Source: Permianibacter fluminis
GTDB lineage: Bacteria; Pseudomonadota; Gammaproteobacteria; Enterobacterales; Permianibacteraceae
NCBI RefSeq assembly: GCF_013179735.1
Contig: NZ_JABMEG010000002.1
Coordinates: 124,001 to 188,000 of the forward strand
Direction of reading: 5' to 3'
DNA length: 64,000 nucleotides
Part shown: piece by piece, positions 26,862-35,347 of the stretch
How the letters are laid out: each line of letters begins with the position of its first letter
Position numbering within the stretch: position 1 is the stretch's first letter
The notes under the pieces: model-generated
The model's database searches: none
Told to the model about the DNA's origin: nothing
What the model saw: only the letters and a program-made list of their open reading frames with translations
Position numbers and translations under genes: made by a program

Positions 26862-27643
26862 ATTGGGATGCCTTGGATCTCAGCATACTCGGGCCGGCGT
26901 TTGTCGCCGGTCTGATTGTGCTCAGCACGCATGTGTTGCTCGGTCAGCAAGTGCTGGCGCGCGGCATCATTTTCATCGATTTGGCGATCGCCCAGATTGC
27001 CGCGTTGGGCGTCATTGCGGCCGAGTACGCCGGCATTGATGAACACAGCTATCTGGTGCAGGTCGCGGCGGCGGCGGCGGCGTTAATCGGCGGCGCCGTG
27101 CTCAATTGGTCGGACGGCAAATGGCCGGACAAACAGGAAGCGCTGATCGGCACGTCGTTTGCGTTGGCGGCGACGGCGGCGATTTTGCTGCTGGCCAACA
27201 ATCCGCATGGCGGCGAGCATTTGAAGGAATTGCTGGTCGGCCAGATTCTGTGGGTAAGCACGACCCAGATCGTAACGGCAGCGCTGGTCAGTGCCGGTTT
27301 GCTGATCGCGATGTGGCTGCGCCACGGCGCCAACAAAGGCTTTGGTTTCTACGCCATATTTGCCATTGCCATTACCCAGTCGGTGCAACTGGTCGGGGTC
27401 TATCTGGTGTTCACCAGTTTGATCGTACCGGCATTGGCCACAGATCATTTGACCGGCCGGCGGCGCCAGTTGACTGCGTTTGCGATCGGCATTGCGGGTT
27501 ATGCGCTGGGGCTGACGCTGTCGGCGCTGCTCGATTTGCCCAGTGGTGCGGTCATCGTCTGGTCGCTGGCCTGCTGCGGCGTGGCCTCGCGCTGGCTGTT
27601 GCCGGCGCCGCAAGGCAACGCGCCAGCGCCAGCGGCGCATTGA
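26858..27643 (+). CDS. Metal ABC transporter permease, ZnuB-like
   Basis: Inner-membrane permease of 261 residues, ABC-3 family, with about 7-8 helices. Family marks are 'GIIFIDLAIAQIAALGVIAA', 'GQILWVSTTQIV' and 'VGVYLVFTSLIVPALA'. The start codon overlaps the binding-protein stop (ATGA), giving translational coupling. A ZnuC-type ATPase would normally be encoded alongside, but the next gene is on the opposite strand and none is found between 24 and 28 kb, so the ATPase must be supplied from elsewhere or the system is incomplete. Confidence 0.9.
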   Translation: MNWDALDLSILGPAFVAGLIVLSTHVLLGQQVLARGIIFIDLAIAQIAALGVIAAEYAGIDEHSYLVQVAAAAAALIGGAVLNWSDGKWPDKQEALIGTSFALAATAAILLLANNPHGGEHLKELLVGQILWVSTTQIVTAALVSAGLLIAMWLRHGANKGFGFYAIFAIAITQSVQLVGVYLVFTSLIVPALATDHLTGRRRQLTAFAIGIAGYALGLTLSALLDLPSGAVIVWSLACCGVASRWLLPAPQGNAPAPAAH

Positions 27644-27656
27644 GTGAGGTCGGCGT

Positions 27657-28649
27657 TCAGCGCACGGCAGGTTCCGTACCGGTTTGATGCAGTGAGGTGC
27701 TGGACGCGGCAAAGCTGCCGATGAAACCGTCGCTGTTGTTGCGGGCAAAAAAGCGCGCAGCATCGCCGATGGTGTCGCGATAGCCGAGCGTGAACACCTG
27801 GGTGCGGCCGGCTGCGGCGGTCGCGCGCAAATCGGCTTCGATGCGCTGGGTCCACGGGTCATCGCTGGCATAGGCATTTTCGTACAGCACCGCATCCGGA
27901 TTGTCCGGATGCGGCTGCATCAGCGCGAGACCGGCGATGGTGTCGCTGCCATCGTCGTTCAACCACACGGCTTCGCCGATCAGGTTCAGGCCACGATTGA
28001 GCACAATGAAATCCTGCGGCCGTTGCTGTTTGAAAGCGCGAATCAAATCGATCATGGCCCGGGTTTTTTCGATGCGCTGTTCGCGACTCCAATTGGGGTG
28101 CGTCAGATAGCGGTCGACGGTGTCCGGCGTGTCGAGGAACAAACCGTGCAAGCCCTGTGCGGCCAGTTGCTCGGCCTGGTGCTGCAACCAGCGTTGCCAG
28201 AGCGGCGCACTGACATCGATGCGCCAGGAGGCGAATTTGTCATTCCATTCCACCACCAATTGCTCGAACGGCTGCTGCTGATCAACCGGCAGGGTCGCGA
28301 CGAAGGCGTCAAAGCGAGCCCGCTCGCGGCTGTCGAGTTCGCCGATGCTGAGATAGCCGAGCACGCGAGCTTGCTTGTCCCGGGCGCGCTGCAGCATGGC
28401 CTGCAGGCTGGCCGGGGCAATTTTCCGGCTGTCGAGGATTAGCACTTCATGGTCACCGAGCGACGCGCTCAGCCGCTGCAACTCGGCGCTGTCGTTGCCG
28501 TAATAGAGCTGATAGCTGCGGGCATCAAAATCACGGCTGTCGAGCGCGGGCAGCGCGGCGCAGCCGCCCAGCAGGGTGAGCAGAACGGCGGGCAGGGTCA
28601 TCAACCGAAGAGTACGAGAGATGACGCGGGTAGTGGTACGACGGAGCAT
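27657..28649 (-). CDS. GH114-like (endo alpha-1,4 polygalactosaminidase family) lipoprotein
   Basis: Lipoprotein of up to 330 residues; the lipobox is 'TLLGGC' followed by Ala. The rest is a TIM-barrel of the TM1410/GH114 type: 'YQLYYGNDSAELQRL', 'VLGYLSIGELDS', 'WRIDVSAPLWQRWL', 'GLHGLFLDTPDTVDRY', 'FIVLNRGLNL' and 'VLYENAYASDDPWTQ'. GH114 enzymes cleave galactosaminoglycan-type exopolysaccharide; the PelA hydrolase domain belongs nearby. The acidic pairs in 'GELDS' and 'LDTPD' are plausible catalytic residues. A second Met 16 codons in is an alternative start. It converges with the metal-uptake operon. No exopolysaccharide genes are adjacent. Confidence 0.8.
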   Translation of the reverse strand: MLRRTTTRVISRTLRLMTLPAVLLTLLGGCAALPALDSRDFDARSYQLYYGNDSAELQRLSASLGDHEVLILDSRKIAPASLQAMLQRARDKQARVLGYLSIGELDSRERARFDAFVATLPVDQQQPFEQLVVEWNDKFASWRIDVSAPLWQRWLQHQAEQLAAQGLHGLFLDTPDTVDRYLTHPNWSREQRIEKTRAMIDLIRAFKQQRPQDFIVLNRGLNLIGEAVWLNDDGSDTIAGLALMQPHPDNPDAVLYENAYASDDPWTQRIEADLRATAAAGRTQVFTLGYRDTIGDAARFFARNNSDGFIGSFAASSTSLHQTGTEPAVR

Positions 28650-28937
28650 GGTGAGTTCATCAAGACAGGCAAGGTCGCCATGCTAGCCGGCACCGGTCCG
28701 CTTGGGCAGGGGCGGATTGCTTGCATTAATTAAGACAAAAGTACCAAAATGAAACCGAATTTGGGCATACTGGTCTGAGTTGCTGGACAAACAGTTGACA
28801 GCGCGGGATGCAAGCCCGCCAGCCTTCCGTTATGCTTCACCTGACCCGAGCGGGCAGGAAACGCCCAAGAGATGACTGTTTTTCCCAACGGTCGTCGGAG
28901 AGATGCAGGAATGTTGTACCAAGGAGATGCAGCCAAG

Positions 28938-29318
28938 ATGGCGCTGGTCCTGATCGTGGATGATGATCCCACGGTGCTGCGCATGCTGACGCAAGTCATG
29001 CAGCGCGACGGTCATACCGTCATGCAGGCCGAAGACGGTGAAGTGGCGATGCGGCTGTTTCGTCGCCAGCCGGCCGATATCATCATCACGGATTTGCTGA
29101 TGCCCAACAAAGAGGGCTTGGAACTGATCGCCGAGGCGCGCGAAGTGGCGCCGGCTGTCGGCATCATTGCCTATTCTGGCGGCGGCAAAATCCAGCCGGA
29201 AAACTATCTTGAATTTGCCACCGGCATGGGCGCCGATCGGGTGTTCACCAAGCCGGTGCCGATTACCGATTTATCGGTTGCGGTGCGCGAATTGCTGGCC
29301 AGTCGGGCCGCCGTTTGA
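28938..29318 (+). CDS. Single-domain response regulator (receiver only)
   Basis: CheY-like protein of 126 residues with no output domain. Acidic residues D8-D10, phospho-acceptor Asp52 ('IIITDLLMP'), 'YSGGG' after the switch position and Lys in 'VFTKPV' are intact, so it should be phosphorylatable. The ATG chosen is where the receiver fold begins, with AAGGAG 11 bases upstream; an upstream in-frame ATG at 28911 would add nine residues. It converges tail-to-tail with a kinase gene that lacks its phospho-acceptor His, sharing one terminator. Confidence 0.88.
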   Translation: MALVLIVDDDPTVLRMLTQVMQRDGHTVMQAEDGEVAMRLFRRQPADIIITDLLMPNKEGLELIAEAREVAPAVGIIAYSGGGKIQPENYLEFATGMGADRVFTKPVPITDLSVAVRELLASRAAV

Positions 29319-29346
29319 GTTGACTCAAACGCGTGAGTAAGAACAA

Positions 29347-29375
29347 CAAAACGCCGGCATCAAGCCGGCGTTTTG
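29347..29375. terminator. Bidirectional intrinsic terminator
   Basis: Inverted repeat CAAAACGCCGGC/GCCGGCGTTTTG with A-run before and T-run after, between the convergent receiver and kinase genes. Confidence 0.88.
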
Positions 29376-31108
29376 TTTTCCTGGGAATTTTCGCGGGCAA
29401 CCGGTTCCAGCGCCATCGTGAACCAGAATCGGCTGCCTTTGCCGACTTCTGAACTGACCCCGATTTCACCGCCCATCAATTCCGACAACTGCTTGCAGAC
29501 GATCAGCCGCAGCCGACCGGCGAAGCTGGCATTGGTCAGCCGTGAGCGGCTGTCGAGCGAGTCGAACAAACCGGCCTGGGCATCTTTCGGAATGCCCTGA
29601 CCGGTATCGCTGACCGAGAAGCGCAGCCGTTTCCGGTTGTCTTTTTCCAGCACGTCGACAAACACGCCGACTTCGCCTTCCTTGGTGAACCGGACCGCAT
29701 TGCCAACCAGATTGCCGAGAATCTGTTTGACCCGCGCCTCATCGGCCAGCGTGGTTTCGGGCACATCCATGTTGATGCTGTGGCTCAGCTTGAGATTCTT
29801 GGCGGTGGCGTGATGGGCAAATTCGTTGACCACCGATTCCACCAGCGGATGCACCTGCACCGGCTGCTTGTTCAGTTTCAACAGACCGGCATCCAGTTTG
29901 GAGAATTCCAGGATGTTGTTCAGGTTATCGACCAGGGTGCGGGCGGCGCGGCTGGCAATGGTCAGCAATTCGCGCGGTTCCTGCGGCAACCGATACTGAT
30001 CGAGCAGGTGCAGCATGCTCATCATGCTGTTCATTGGCGTGGTGATTTCATCGCCCATCCGCGACAGGAATTCGCTCTTGGTGCGCGGCGCGTTGACCGC
30101 GACATCGCGTTCGCGCAGCACGTGGCGAGTCTGCTCGACCAGCTGATCGTGCTGGCTGCGCAAACGCTGCAACTGGCTTTCCAACTGCTGTTGCTGATTG
30201 CCGCTTTGCTGCTGCCATTGCAGCAATGTCTGTTGCAGGCTGGCTGTTTCCGGGCTCGGGCGCAAACCGGCCAGACTGCCGCGCTGACCTTCGGCTTCAC
30301 GCTGGACTGCGGCAAGCAAGGCGGCGCGCGCCTGTTCATCGCGAATGCCATCCTGCCAGAGCCACCACGCGCCGGCCGCGCCGAGGGCCAACACAGCCAG
30401 TGCACCGAGCCACCACAGCGACGCCGTTTCGGTCGGCAGGTTGGTGATCGGGGCCAGCGTCAGTCGGTGGCTGCTGGTAACGCCTACCGGCCACGGCACC
30501 GCTTCACCGGCGCTGTCGCCGCTGGCATCGAACTGGAATGGCAAACCGGTGCGGGTTTCCAGGGTCTTGGCCAGCGTGGCATCAAGCGGCAGACCGGCCA
30601 TCACGACGCCAAGCGCCTGCCCTTCGCTGCGCAGCGTTTCGCTCAGCAGCAGCACGGCGCGTTCGCGCAGCAGGACTTCGGTGCCTTGCTTGGTTGGCTT
30701 GTCGCTGTATTGCTGCAACAGATAATCACCGATGCCATACAGCTCGCCGGGGCGGCTCGGGGCATCGGACAGGTACAAGGTGTTGCTGGAGCGGTCATGC
30801 AGCAGCACGACATCAAAACCGAAACTGTTTTCGGCCAATGACAATTCCCGCACCACCGTTGGCTGGGCGCCGCTGCGGATCAGATCGCGGACGCGCGGAT
30901 CCTGGGCAGTGCGTTCGAGGAATTGCTGGGTTTGTTCGAACAGCAATTGCAGCGCGCGACTGGCCTGCTGATTCTGCTGTTCATGGATAGCGTCAATGGC
31001 GGCGGCTCGTACAGTCGCGGCATTCTGGCCTACAGCGATCAGCAGCAGGCTGGCCAGCAGGGCCAGCACCGCAATGACCAGAACCAGACGCACTCGCAAT
31101 GTCATCAT
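29360..31108 (-). CDS. Degenerate membrane histidine kinase (His replaced by Asp)
   Basis: Membrane protein of 582 residues: helix about 5-28, a periplasmic sensor (double-CHASE/dCache-like, about 30-225), helix about 230-252, a long Gln-rich coiled coil (about 255-340), then HisKA and HATPase_c. In HisKA the block reads 'KSEFLSRMGDEITTPMNS' where the family has 'M(S/A)HE(I/L)RTP': the phospho-acceptor His is Asp353 (codon at 30050-30052). The N box ('ILGNLVGNAVRFT') and G1 ('VSDTGQGIP') remain, but the G2 box, usually GTGLGLA, reads 'FAGRLRLIVCKQL'. Autophosphorylation is therefore unlikely; a scaffold, phosphatase or allosteric role is possible. The ATG pair at the start follows 'GAGAG'. 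Confidence 0.88.
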   Translation of the reverse strand: MMTLRVRLVLVIAVLALLASLLLIAVGQNAATVRAAAIDAIHEQQNQQASRALQLLFEQTQQFLERTAQDPRVRDLIRSGAQPTVVRELSLAENSFGFDVVLLHDRSSNTLYLSDAPSRPGELYGIGDYLLQQYSDKPTKQGTEVLLRERAVLLLSETLRSEGQALGVVMAGLPLDATLAKTLETRTGLPFQFDASGDSAGEAVPWPVGVTSSHRLTLAPITNLPTETASLWWLGALAVLALGAAGAWWLWQDGIRDEQARAALLAAVQREAEGQRGSLAGLRPSPETASLQQTLLQWQQQSGNQQQQLESQLQRLRSQHDQLVEQTRHVLRERDVAVNAPRTKSEFLSRMGDEITTPMNSMMSMLHLLDQYRLPQEPRELLTIASRAARTLVDNLNNILEFSKLDAGLLKLNKQPVQVHPLVESVVNEFAHHATAKNLKLSHSINMDVPETTLADEARVKQILGNLVGNAVRFTKEGEVGVFVDVLEKDNRKRLRFSVSDTGQGIPKDAQAGLFDSLDSRSRLTNASFAGRLRLIVCKQLSELMGGEIGVSSEVGKGSRFWFTMALEPVARENSQENKTPA

Positions 31109-31321
31109 GACGACACTCTCACTCTTGTTGTTGTCACCCCTTACTGGCAACCAAGGCTGAGGCTGCTGCAGGTGGGGCGCTATTGTGATGGTTGGACAGC
31201 CTGTCCGGGTATCGGTTGGGACTGAAAAGCCCCTGAATTTGCCAACGGCAACTTGCTGTCAGAGATTGTAGGCAGGAATTGTCAGGTTGGGGCAGCCGGC
31301 TGCTTGGCGCTGTGACAGTGA

Positions 31322-32233
31322 TCAAAGTCCGCTGCTTTGTCGTTGCTGAACGCGTGCCAGCAAGTCCCGGTGATGTGGAACGGGTACCCCGTTGCGGGCC
31401 GCGGCTTCGATCAGGCTGCCGGTGATGAAATCGATTTCGGTGCGGCGATGCTGGCTGTAGTCCTGCTGCATCGAGTTGTAATTGGCGGCGGTCGCCTCGG
31501 CAATCGCGGTGACCCGCTGCAGCAGGCCGTTGGCGTCAATGGCATGACCCGCGGCAGTGGCTGCCGCGGCGGCTTCCGCAGCCAGCGGTGGTAGCCAGCG
31601 CTGGGCAATCGGATGGCTGAGCAATTCGCCGTTGCGACAGTTCAGCAGTGCCGTCAGCGGATTGATGCAGGCATTGACCGCCAGCTTGTGCCAGAGCCGG
31701 GTCGCGATGGCATCGTCCCACTGTACCTGCAGCGCCGTGGCTTGCAGCGAGGCGAGAGCGGCTGCGTGTTCGGCCGGAGGCAGCGTGCCGCGACCGGGTC
31801 CGAGCCAGATACCGCCGGTGCCGGCCTGCACCACGTGCTGGCTGCTGCGGCGAAAGCTGCCATGGGTGCTGGTGCCGAGCCAGATCACGGTTTGTTCCGG
31901 CAGCAGCCGACGGGCAATCGCTTCGGCGCCCAAACCGTTCTGCAGCAGCACAACCAGTCGCAGTGAGGGGTAATTCGGCGTCAGCGCCAGCAGTGCCGAC
32001 TCGACATCCGGCGCTTTGACGGTCAGCAGCAGGCGCTGTACCGATTCGGCCTGACCGACGGCCGCGCAGGTAATGGCGACAGCCAGGCTGCGACCGGCGC
32101 GTTCCAGCGTCAGCAGGCGGGTGCACTCCTGACTGCCCGGTCGCAGCAACAGACTGGCCGGCTGTCCGGCTTCGGTCAGCGCCGCTGCCCACAGCAAGCC
32201 TTGAGCACCAGCGCCGAGAATGTGCCAGTTCAT
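31322..32233 (-). CDS. 2-dehydropantoate 2-reductase family (PanE/ApbA)
   Basis: NADPH-dependent reductase of 303 residues. The Rossmann site is 'WHILGAGAQGLLWAAAL', followed by 'LLTVKAPDVESALLAL' and 'VVLLQNGLGAEAIARRLLP'. The C-terminal helical domain has the catalytic/substrate segment 'LWHKLAVNACINPLTALLNC' and 'TEIDFITGSLIEAAARNGVP'. In the pantothenate pathway PanE converts ketopantoate to pantoate. No other pan gene is close. Its start region lies back-to-back with the AmpG-like gene, so the two are divergently transcribed from the gap of about 80 bases. Confidence 0.9.
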   Translation of the reverse strand: MNWHILGAGAQGLLWAAALTEAGQPASLLLRPGSQECTRLLTLERAGRSLAVAITCAAVGQAESVQRLLLTVKAPDVESALLALTPNYPSLRLVVLLQNGLGAEAIARRLLPEQTVIWLGTSTHGSFRRSSQHVVQAGTGGIWLGPGRGTLPPAEHAAALASLQATALQVQWDDAIATRLWHKLAVNACINPLTALLNCRNGELLSHPIAQRWLPPLAAEAAAAATAAGHAIDANGLLQRVTAIAEATAANYNSMQQDYSQHRRTEIDFITGSLIEAAARNGVPVPHHRDLLARVQQRQSSGL

Positions 32234-32311
32234 TGCCTTTCCTTGCTGCGCTCAGTAACGTGGCCGGCGATTACAACACAGGGCCGAACCGGCCAGAACA
32301 GGAAATTCATC

Positions 32312-33586
32312 TTGCCAGCTCCGTCGTGGTGGCGCGCCATCTGGACGCGTCAAATGCTGTACTGCGTGTTGACCGGTTTTGCTTCAGGCTTGCCGTTCTA
32401 TTTTTTGATCAATCTGATTCCGGCTTGGCAACGCGATCAAGGTGTCGACCTGAAGTCGATCGGACTGTTGGCGCTGGTGCAGTTTCCGTACACCTGGAAA
32501 TTCCTTTGGGCGCCACTGCTGGATCGTTATCACGTGCCGCTGCTGGGTCGCCGTCGCGGCTGGATGCTGCTGACCCAGATTTTGCTGTTGGCGGTGATGC
32601 TCAGCTTTTCCTGGCTGGCGCCGCAGCCGGATCTGCAAACCGTGGCGCTGCTTGCCATTGGCGTGGCATTTTTCAGCGCCAGCCAGGATATCGTGCTGGA
32701 TGCGTATCGGCGTGAGCTGTTGCAGGAGCAACAGTTTGGTCTGGGCAATGCCATACATGTCAATGGCTTTCGCATTTCAGGTTTGGTGCCCGGTGCGCTG
32801 GCACTGGTGCTGTCCGATCATATGCCGTGGTCGACCGTATTCCAGATTGTTGCGGGGTTCATGACGCTCGGGATCTTCCTGACGCTGTGGGCACCGGAGC
32901 CGAGTCATCGAGGCCAGCCGCCGATGCGGCTGGAGCAAGCCGTTGTTGAACCGTTCAAGGAGTTTTTTCAGCGGCAGGGCACGGGTTCGGCATTGCTGAT
33001 TCTGGCTTTCATGTTTTTGTACAAATTGGGTGACTCGATGGCCGTCGCGCTGGCGACGCCGTTTTATATGGACATGGGCTTCAGCAATACCGCGATTGGA
33101 CTGGTGACCAAAAATGCTACGTTGTGGCCGGCCGTCATTGGCGGCATGCTCGGTGGCATCTGGATGCTGAAGCTTGGCATCAATCGCGCGTTGTGGCTGT
33201 TTGGCCTGGCGCAGATTTCCAGCATCCTGTTGTTCGCGCTGTTTTCCGCATTGCCAGCGGAACAGCTCAATCTGTATTGGCTTGCTGGTGTCATCACTTG
33301 GGAATATCTGGCCATCGGTTGCGGCACGGCCGCGTTCACGGCGTTTATTTTCCGGCTCGCCAATCCTGCATTTGTGGCCACCCAGATCGCCTTGCTGACG
33401 GCTCTGGCGCTGATTCCGCGGGTATTTGTCAGCGCCAGCACCGGGTATCTGGTTGAGGCGATGGGTTGGACCCAATTCTATCTGCTGTGCGCGCTGGTTG
33501 CGGTTCCGGGCATGCTATTGCTGCTCAAGGTGGCACCGTGGCACGAGCCTAAAGACGCTGCTGTGGCGAATGCCGAGCCGCGCTGA
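32312..33586 (+). CDS. AmpG-like MFS permease
   Basis: Twelve-helix MFS transporter of about 424 residues resembling AmpG, the importer of anhydro-muropeptides for peptidoglycan recycling. Marks are 'VLTGFASGLPFYFLINLIPA', 'FPYTWKFLWAPLLDRY', 'LLGRRRGWMLLTQ', 'SASQDIVLDAYRRELL' and 'FRISGLVPGALALVLSD', the known AmpG-family signature set. The TTG start is chosen because AGGAAA sits about 8 bases upstream and the frame further left overlaps the divergent panE-like gene; an ATG at 32354 is another choice. A terminator follows directly. AmpG specificity versus a related MFS substrate cannot be settled by eye. Confidence 0.85.
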   Translation: MPAPSWWRAIWTRQMLYCVLTGFASGLPFYFLINLIPAWQRDQGVDLKSIGLLALVQFPYTWKFLWAPLLDRYHVPLLGRRRGWMLLTQILLLAVMLSFSWLAPQPDLQTVALLAIGVAFFSASQDIVLDAYRRELLQEQQFGLGNAIHVNGFRISGLVPGALALVLSDHMPWSTVFQIVAGFMTLGIFLTLWAPEPSHRGQPPMRLEQAVVEPFKEFFQRQGTGSALLILAFMFLYKLGDSMAVALATPFYMDMGFSNTAIGLVTKNATLWPAVIGGMLGGIWMLKLGINRALWLFGLAQISSILLFALFSALPAEQLNLYWLAGVITWEYLAIGCGTAAFTAFIFRLANPAFVATQIALLTALALIPRVFVSASTGYLVEAMGWTQFYLLCALVAVPGMLLLLKVAPWHEPKDAAVANAEPR

Positions 33587-33617
33587 TTTTTCTGACGGTT
33601 TTACGATAAGGTTAAAA

Positions 33618-33649
33618 AAAACAAAGGCGCCGGATGGCGCCTTTGTTTT
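33618..33649. terminator. Bidirectional intrinsic terminator
   Basis: Perfect 14-bp stem AAAACAAAGGCGCC/GGCGCCTTTGTTTT with a 4-base loop, between convergent genes. Confidence 0.9.
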
Positions 33650-33705
33650 GGTTCAGACAGTCTTTCTTTAGCAAGACTTACTTAAGGAAAAATGCTCAGC
33701 ATCGA

Positions 33706-34491
33706 CTAGAAATGGAAGGTCGCGGCGACATAATTGCCTTTGAATTCCAGATCGCCGGAGACATCTTCTTCATCCGGGTCGATCTCAATGGACATGTTGC
33801 GCTGGCCGGCTTCGATGCCGAGGCCAAAGGCAAACTGATAGGCGACATTGAAGCGGATGTCCTTGACTGTGACGCCAGCAGCGCTGATGCCGGAGGCTTG
33901 ACCACCAAATGACAGACCGGTCAGCGGCAGGTCAAACTTGGCGGCGACATAAAGCATAGGTACCGGGGCATCGAGCACTTCTTCTGAACTCTGGCCGCTG
34001 CCGCTCAGGCGGATCTTGCCATCGAACTGTTTGATATCCAGACCGAGGTCCAGGTTGACCCAGTTGTCGAGCACTTCGTAATACAGCACGTAATCGTTGT
34101 GGCTCAGATCAAAATCGGTGACGACCGTCGTGCTGGCATTGTAGGTATCACCGTCGTAAGTGATAGCGCGGCTCAGCACATTGCTGCCGTCGCTTTTCAG
34201 CTCGTTGCGTTCAATGCGGATATTGGGCAATACCGGAACCGGGTGCTCCAGCGCAATCCAGAGCGAGTTGCCATCCGAATCATCGATTGCCAGATCGTCT
34301 TCAACATCAATGGAGGTAGCAGTGCCGTTGGTTTCGCTGGCGAAGTTGCCGCTGTATTCCTGGCTCCAGCGCGCCGCACCGGCATAGACACCGAAAATGG
34401 TGTCAGCCTGGGCCGACAATGGCAGGGTGCCGGCGAGCAGCAGGCCGGCGAGCAGGGTCTTCTTTTTCATGCTGTTCATGTTGAGACTCAT
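33706..34491 (-). CDS. TIGR04219 family outer-membrane beta-barrel protein
   Basis: Exported protein of 261 residues. The ATG has CAGGAGAA about 7 bases upstream; further Mets follow, and the signal peptide is 'KKTLLAGLLLAGTLPLSAQA'. The mature part begins 'DTIFGVYAGAARWSQEYSG' and has 'LWIALEHPVPVLPNIRIERN', then amphipathic strands to the C-terminal 'YVAATFHF'. This pattern matches the TIGR04219 family of gammaproteobacterial outer-membrane proteins. Function unknown. The acidic stretches ('IDVEDDLAIDDSDG', 'EIDPDEEDVSGD') may bind cations. Confidence 0.8.
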   Translation of the reverse strand: MSLNMNSMKKKTLLAGLLLAGTLPLSAQADTIFGVYAGAARWSQEYSGNFASETNGTATSIDVEDDLAIDDSDGNSLWIALEHPVPVLPNIRIERNELKSDGSNVLSRAITYDGDTYNASTTVVTDFDLSHNDYVLYYEVLDNWVNLDLGLDIKQFDGKIRLSGSGQSSEEVLDAPVPMLYVAAKFDLPLTGLSFGGQASGISAAGVTVKDIRFNVAYQFAFGLGIEAGQRNMSIEIDPDEEDVSGDLEFKGNYVAATFHF

Positions 34492-34798
34492 GGTGGGTTC
34501 TCCTGATACGCAAGTGCAGCGTCGGGGCAAGCTTAACAGCGGCAACGGTCGTCGGCGAGTGCGGTGGTTGGCAATTTGCCGCCGGCCGTCGTGGCTTCGG
34601 CCGTGCTGGGCAAATTATGGGCAAAAAAAAAGGGCGTTGCCCAAGAATCTGGAACAGCGCCTTGTGGAAAGTCTGACCGACAATCAGTGCTGTCGGTGCG
34701 GTTGTCTGAAGCGTAGCCGCTTCCCGGCCGTTTGCAAGTCGGCGCCATGGCCGGGAACGGTGCCTGAACCGGCGAGTGGTGCCGCCGGTGTCTGCGAA
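34492..34798. other. Intergenic gap with a weak leftward terminator
   Basis: No gene seen. On the minus strand GGGCAACGCCC (34634-34644) is followed by a run of nine or more T residues, a short but plausible terminator for the yajG-like gene that reads toward it. The rest presumably holds the promoter of the TIGR04219 gene. Confidence 0.4.
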
Positions 34799-35347
34799 TT
34801 ACTGGCCCAGAAATGCGATCAATTCCGCATCATTTAGCGCACGTGCCAGAACGTGGCCGAGTGACTGGTTCATTTCTCCGCTGACCTCACCGAGGCTGGC
34901 GGTGCCGCCGACTTCCCGCGAGCGCTTGTCGTTGAAGGTACGGGAACGGGTGCCGGCCGGCGTGATGGCCTTGAATTCGATAACCGTTTCCACGGCAATG
35001 GTGTCGCGCAAAACCGTGTGGCTGATTTGGTGTTCGGCTTTTTGGATGGTCACGACAAACTGCCGCTCTGCGCTGGCATCGCTGACCTGAAAGTGGTGCG
35101 CGGCGAGGCCGCCGGCCAGCTTTTCCTTCACGGTAACGGTCACAGGCCGCTCCAGATCAAAATGGGGCTGACCGGTTGCCGCCGAGCTTGGCAGGCTGCT
35201 GACTTGCAATTGCACGGTCTGGCCGGAGCCCAGCGACGAGCCGGCGGCGATGACTTCAGGGTCGAGCAGGATTTTGGTCGGGCCGGTGGCGCAGGCGGAC
35301 AGCAGTGTCAACAAGGCAACAGGCAGCAGTGAGGCGAGGCGAGACAT
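34799..35347 (-). CDS. YajG family lipoprotein
   Basis: Lipoprotein of 182 residues. The ATG follows GGGAG, and the lipobox is 'LTLLSAC' (Cys19) after 'SLLPVAL'. The conserved YajG layout is visible: 'GSGQTVQLQVSSL', 'VSDASAERQFVVTIQKAEH', 'VETVIEFKAITPAG' and a C-terminal 'MNQSLGHVLARALNDAELIAFL'. In Enterobacteria yajG lies upstream of ampG; here the AmpG-like gene is also close, about 1.2 kb away, which fits. The function of YajG is unknown beyond being an envelope lipoprotein. Confidence 0.82.
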   Translation of the reverse strand: MSRLASLLPVALLTLLSACATGPTKILLDPEVIAAGSSLGSGQTVQLQVSSLPSSAATGQPHFDLERPVTVTVKEKLAGGLAAHHFQVSDASAERQFVVTIQKAEHQISHTVLRDTIAVETVIEFKAITPAGTRSRTFNDKRSREVGGTASLGEVSGEMNQSLGHVLARALNDAELIAFLGQ

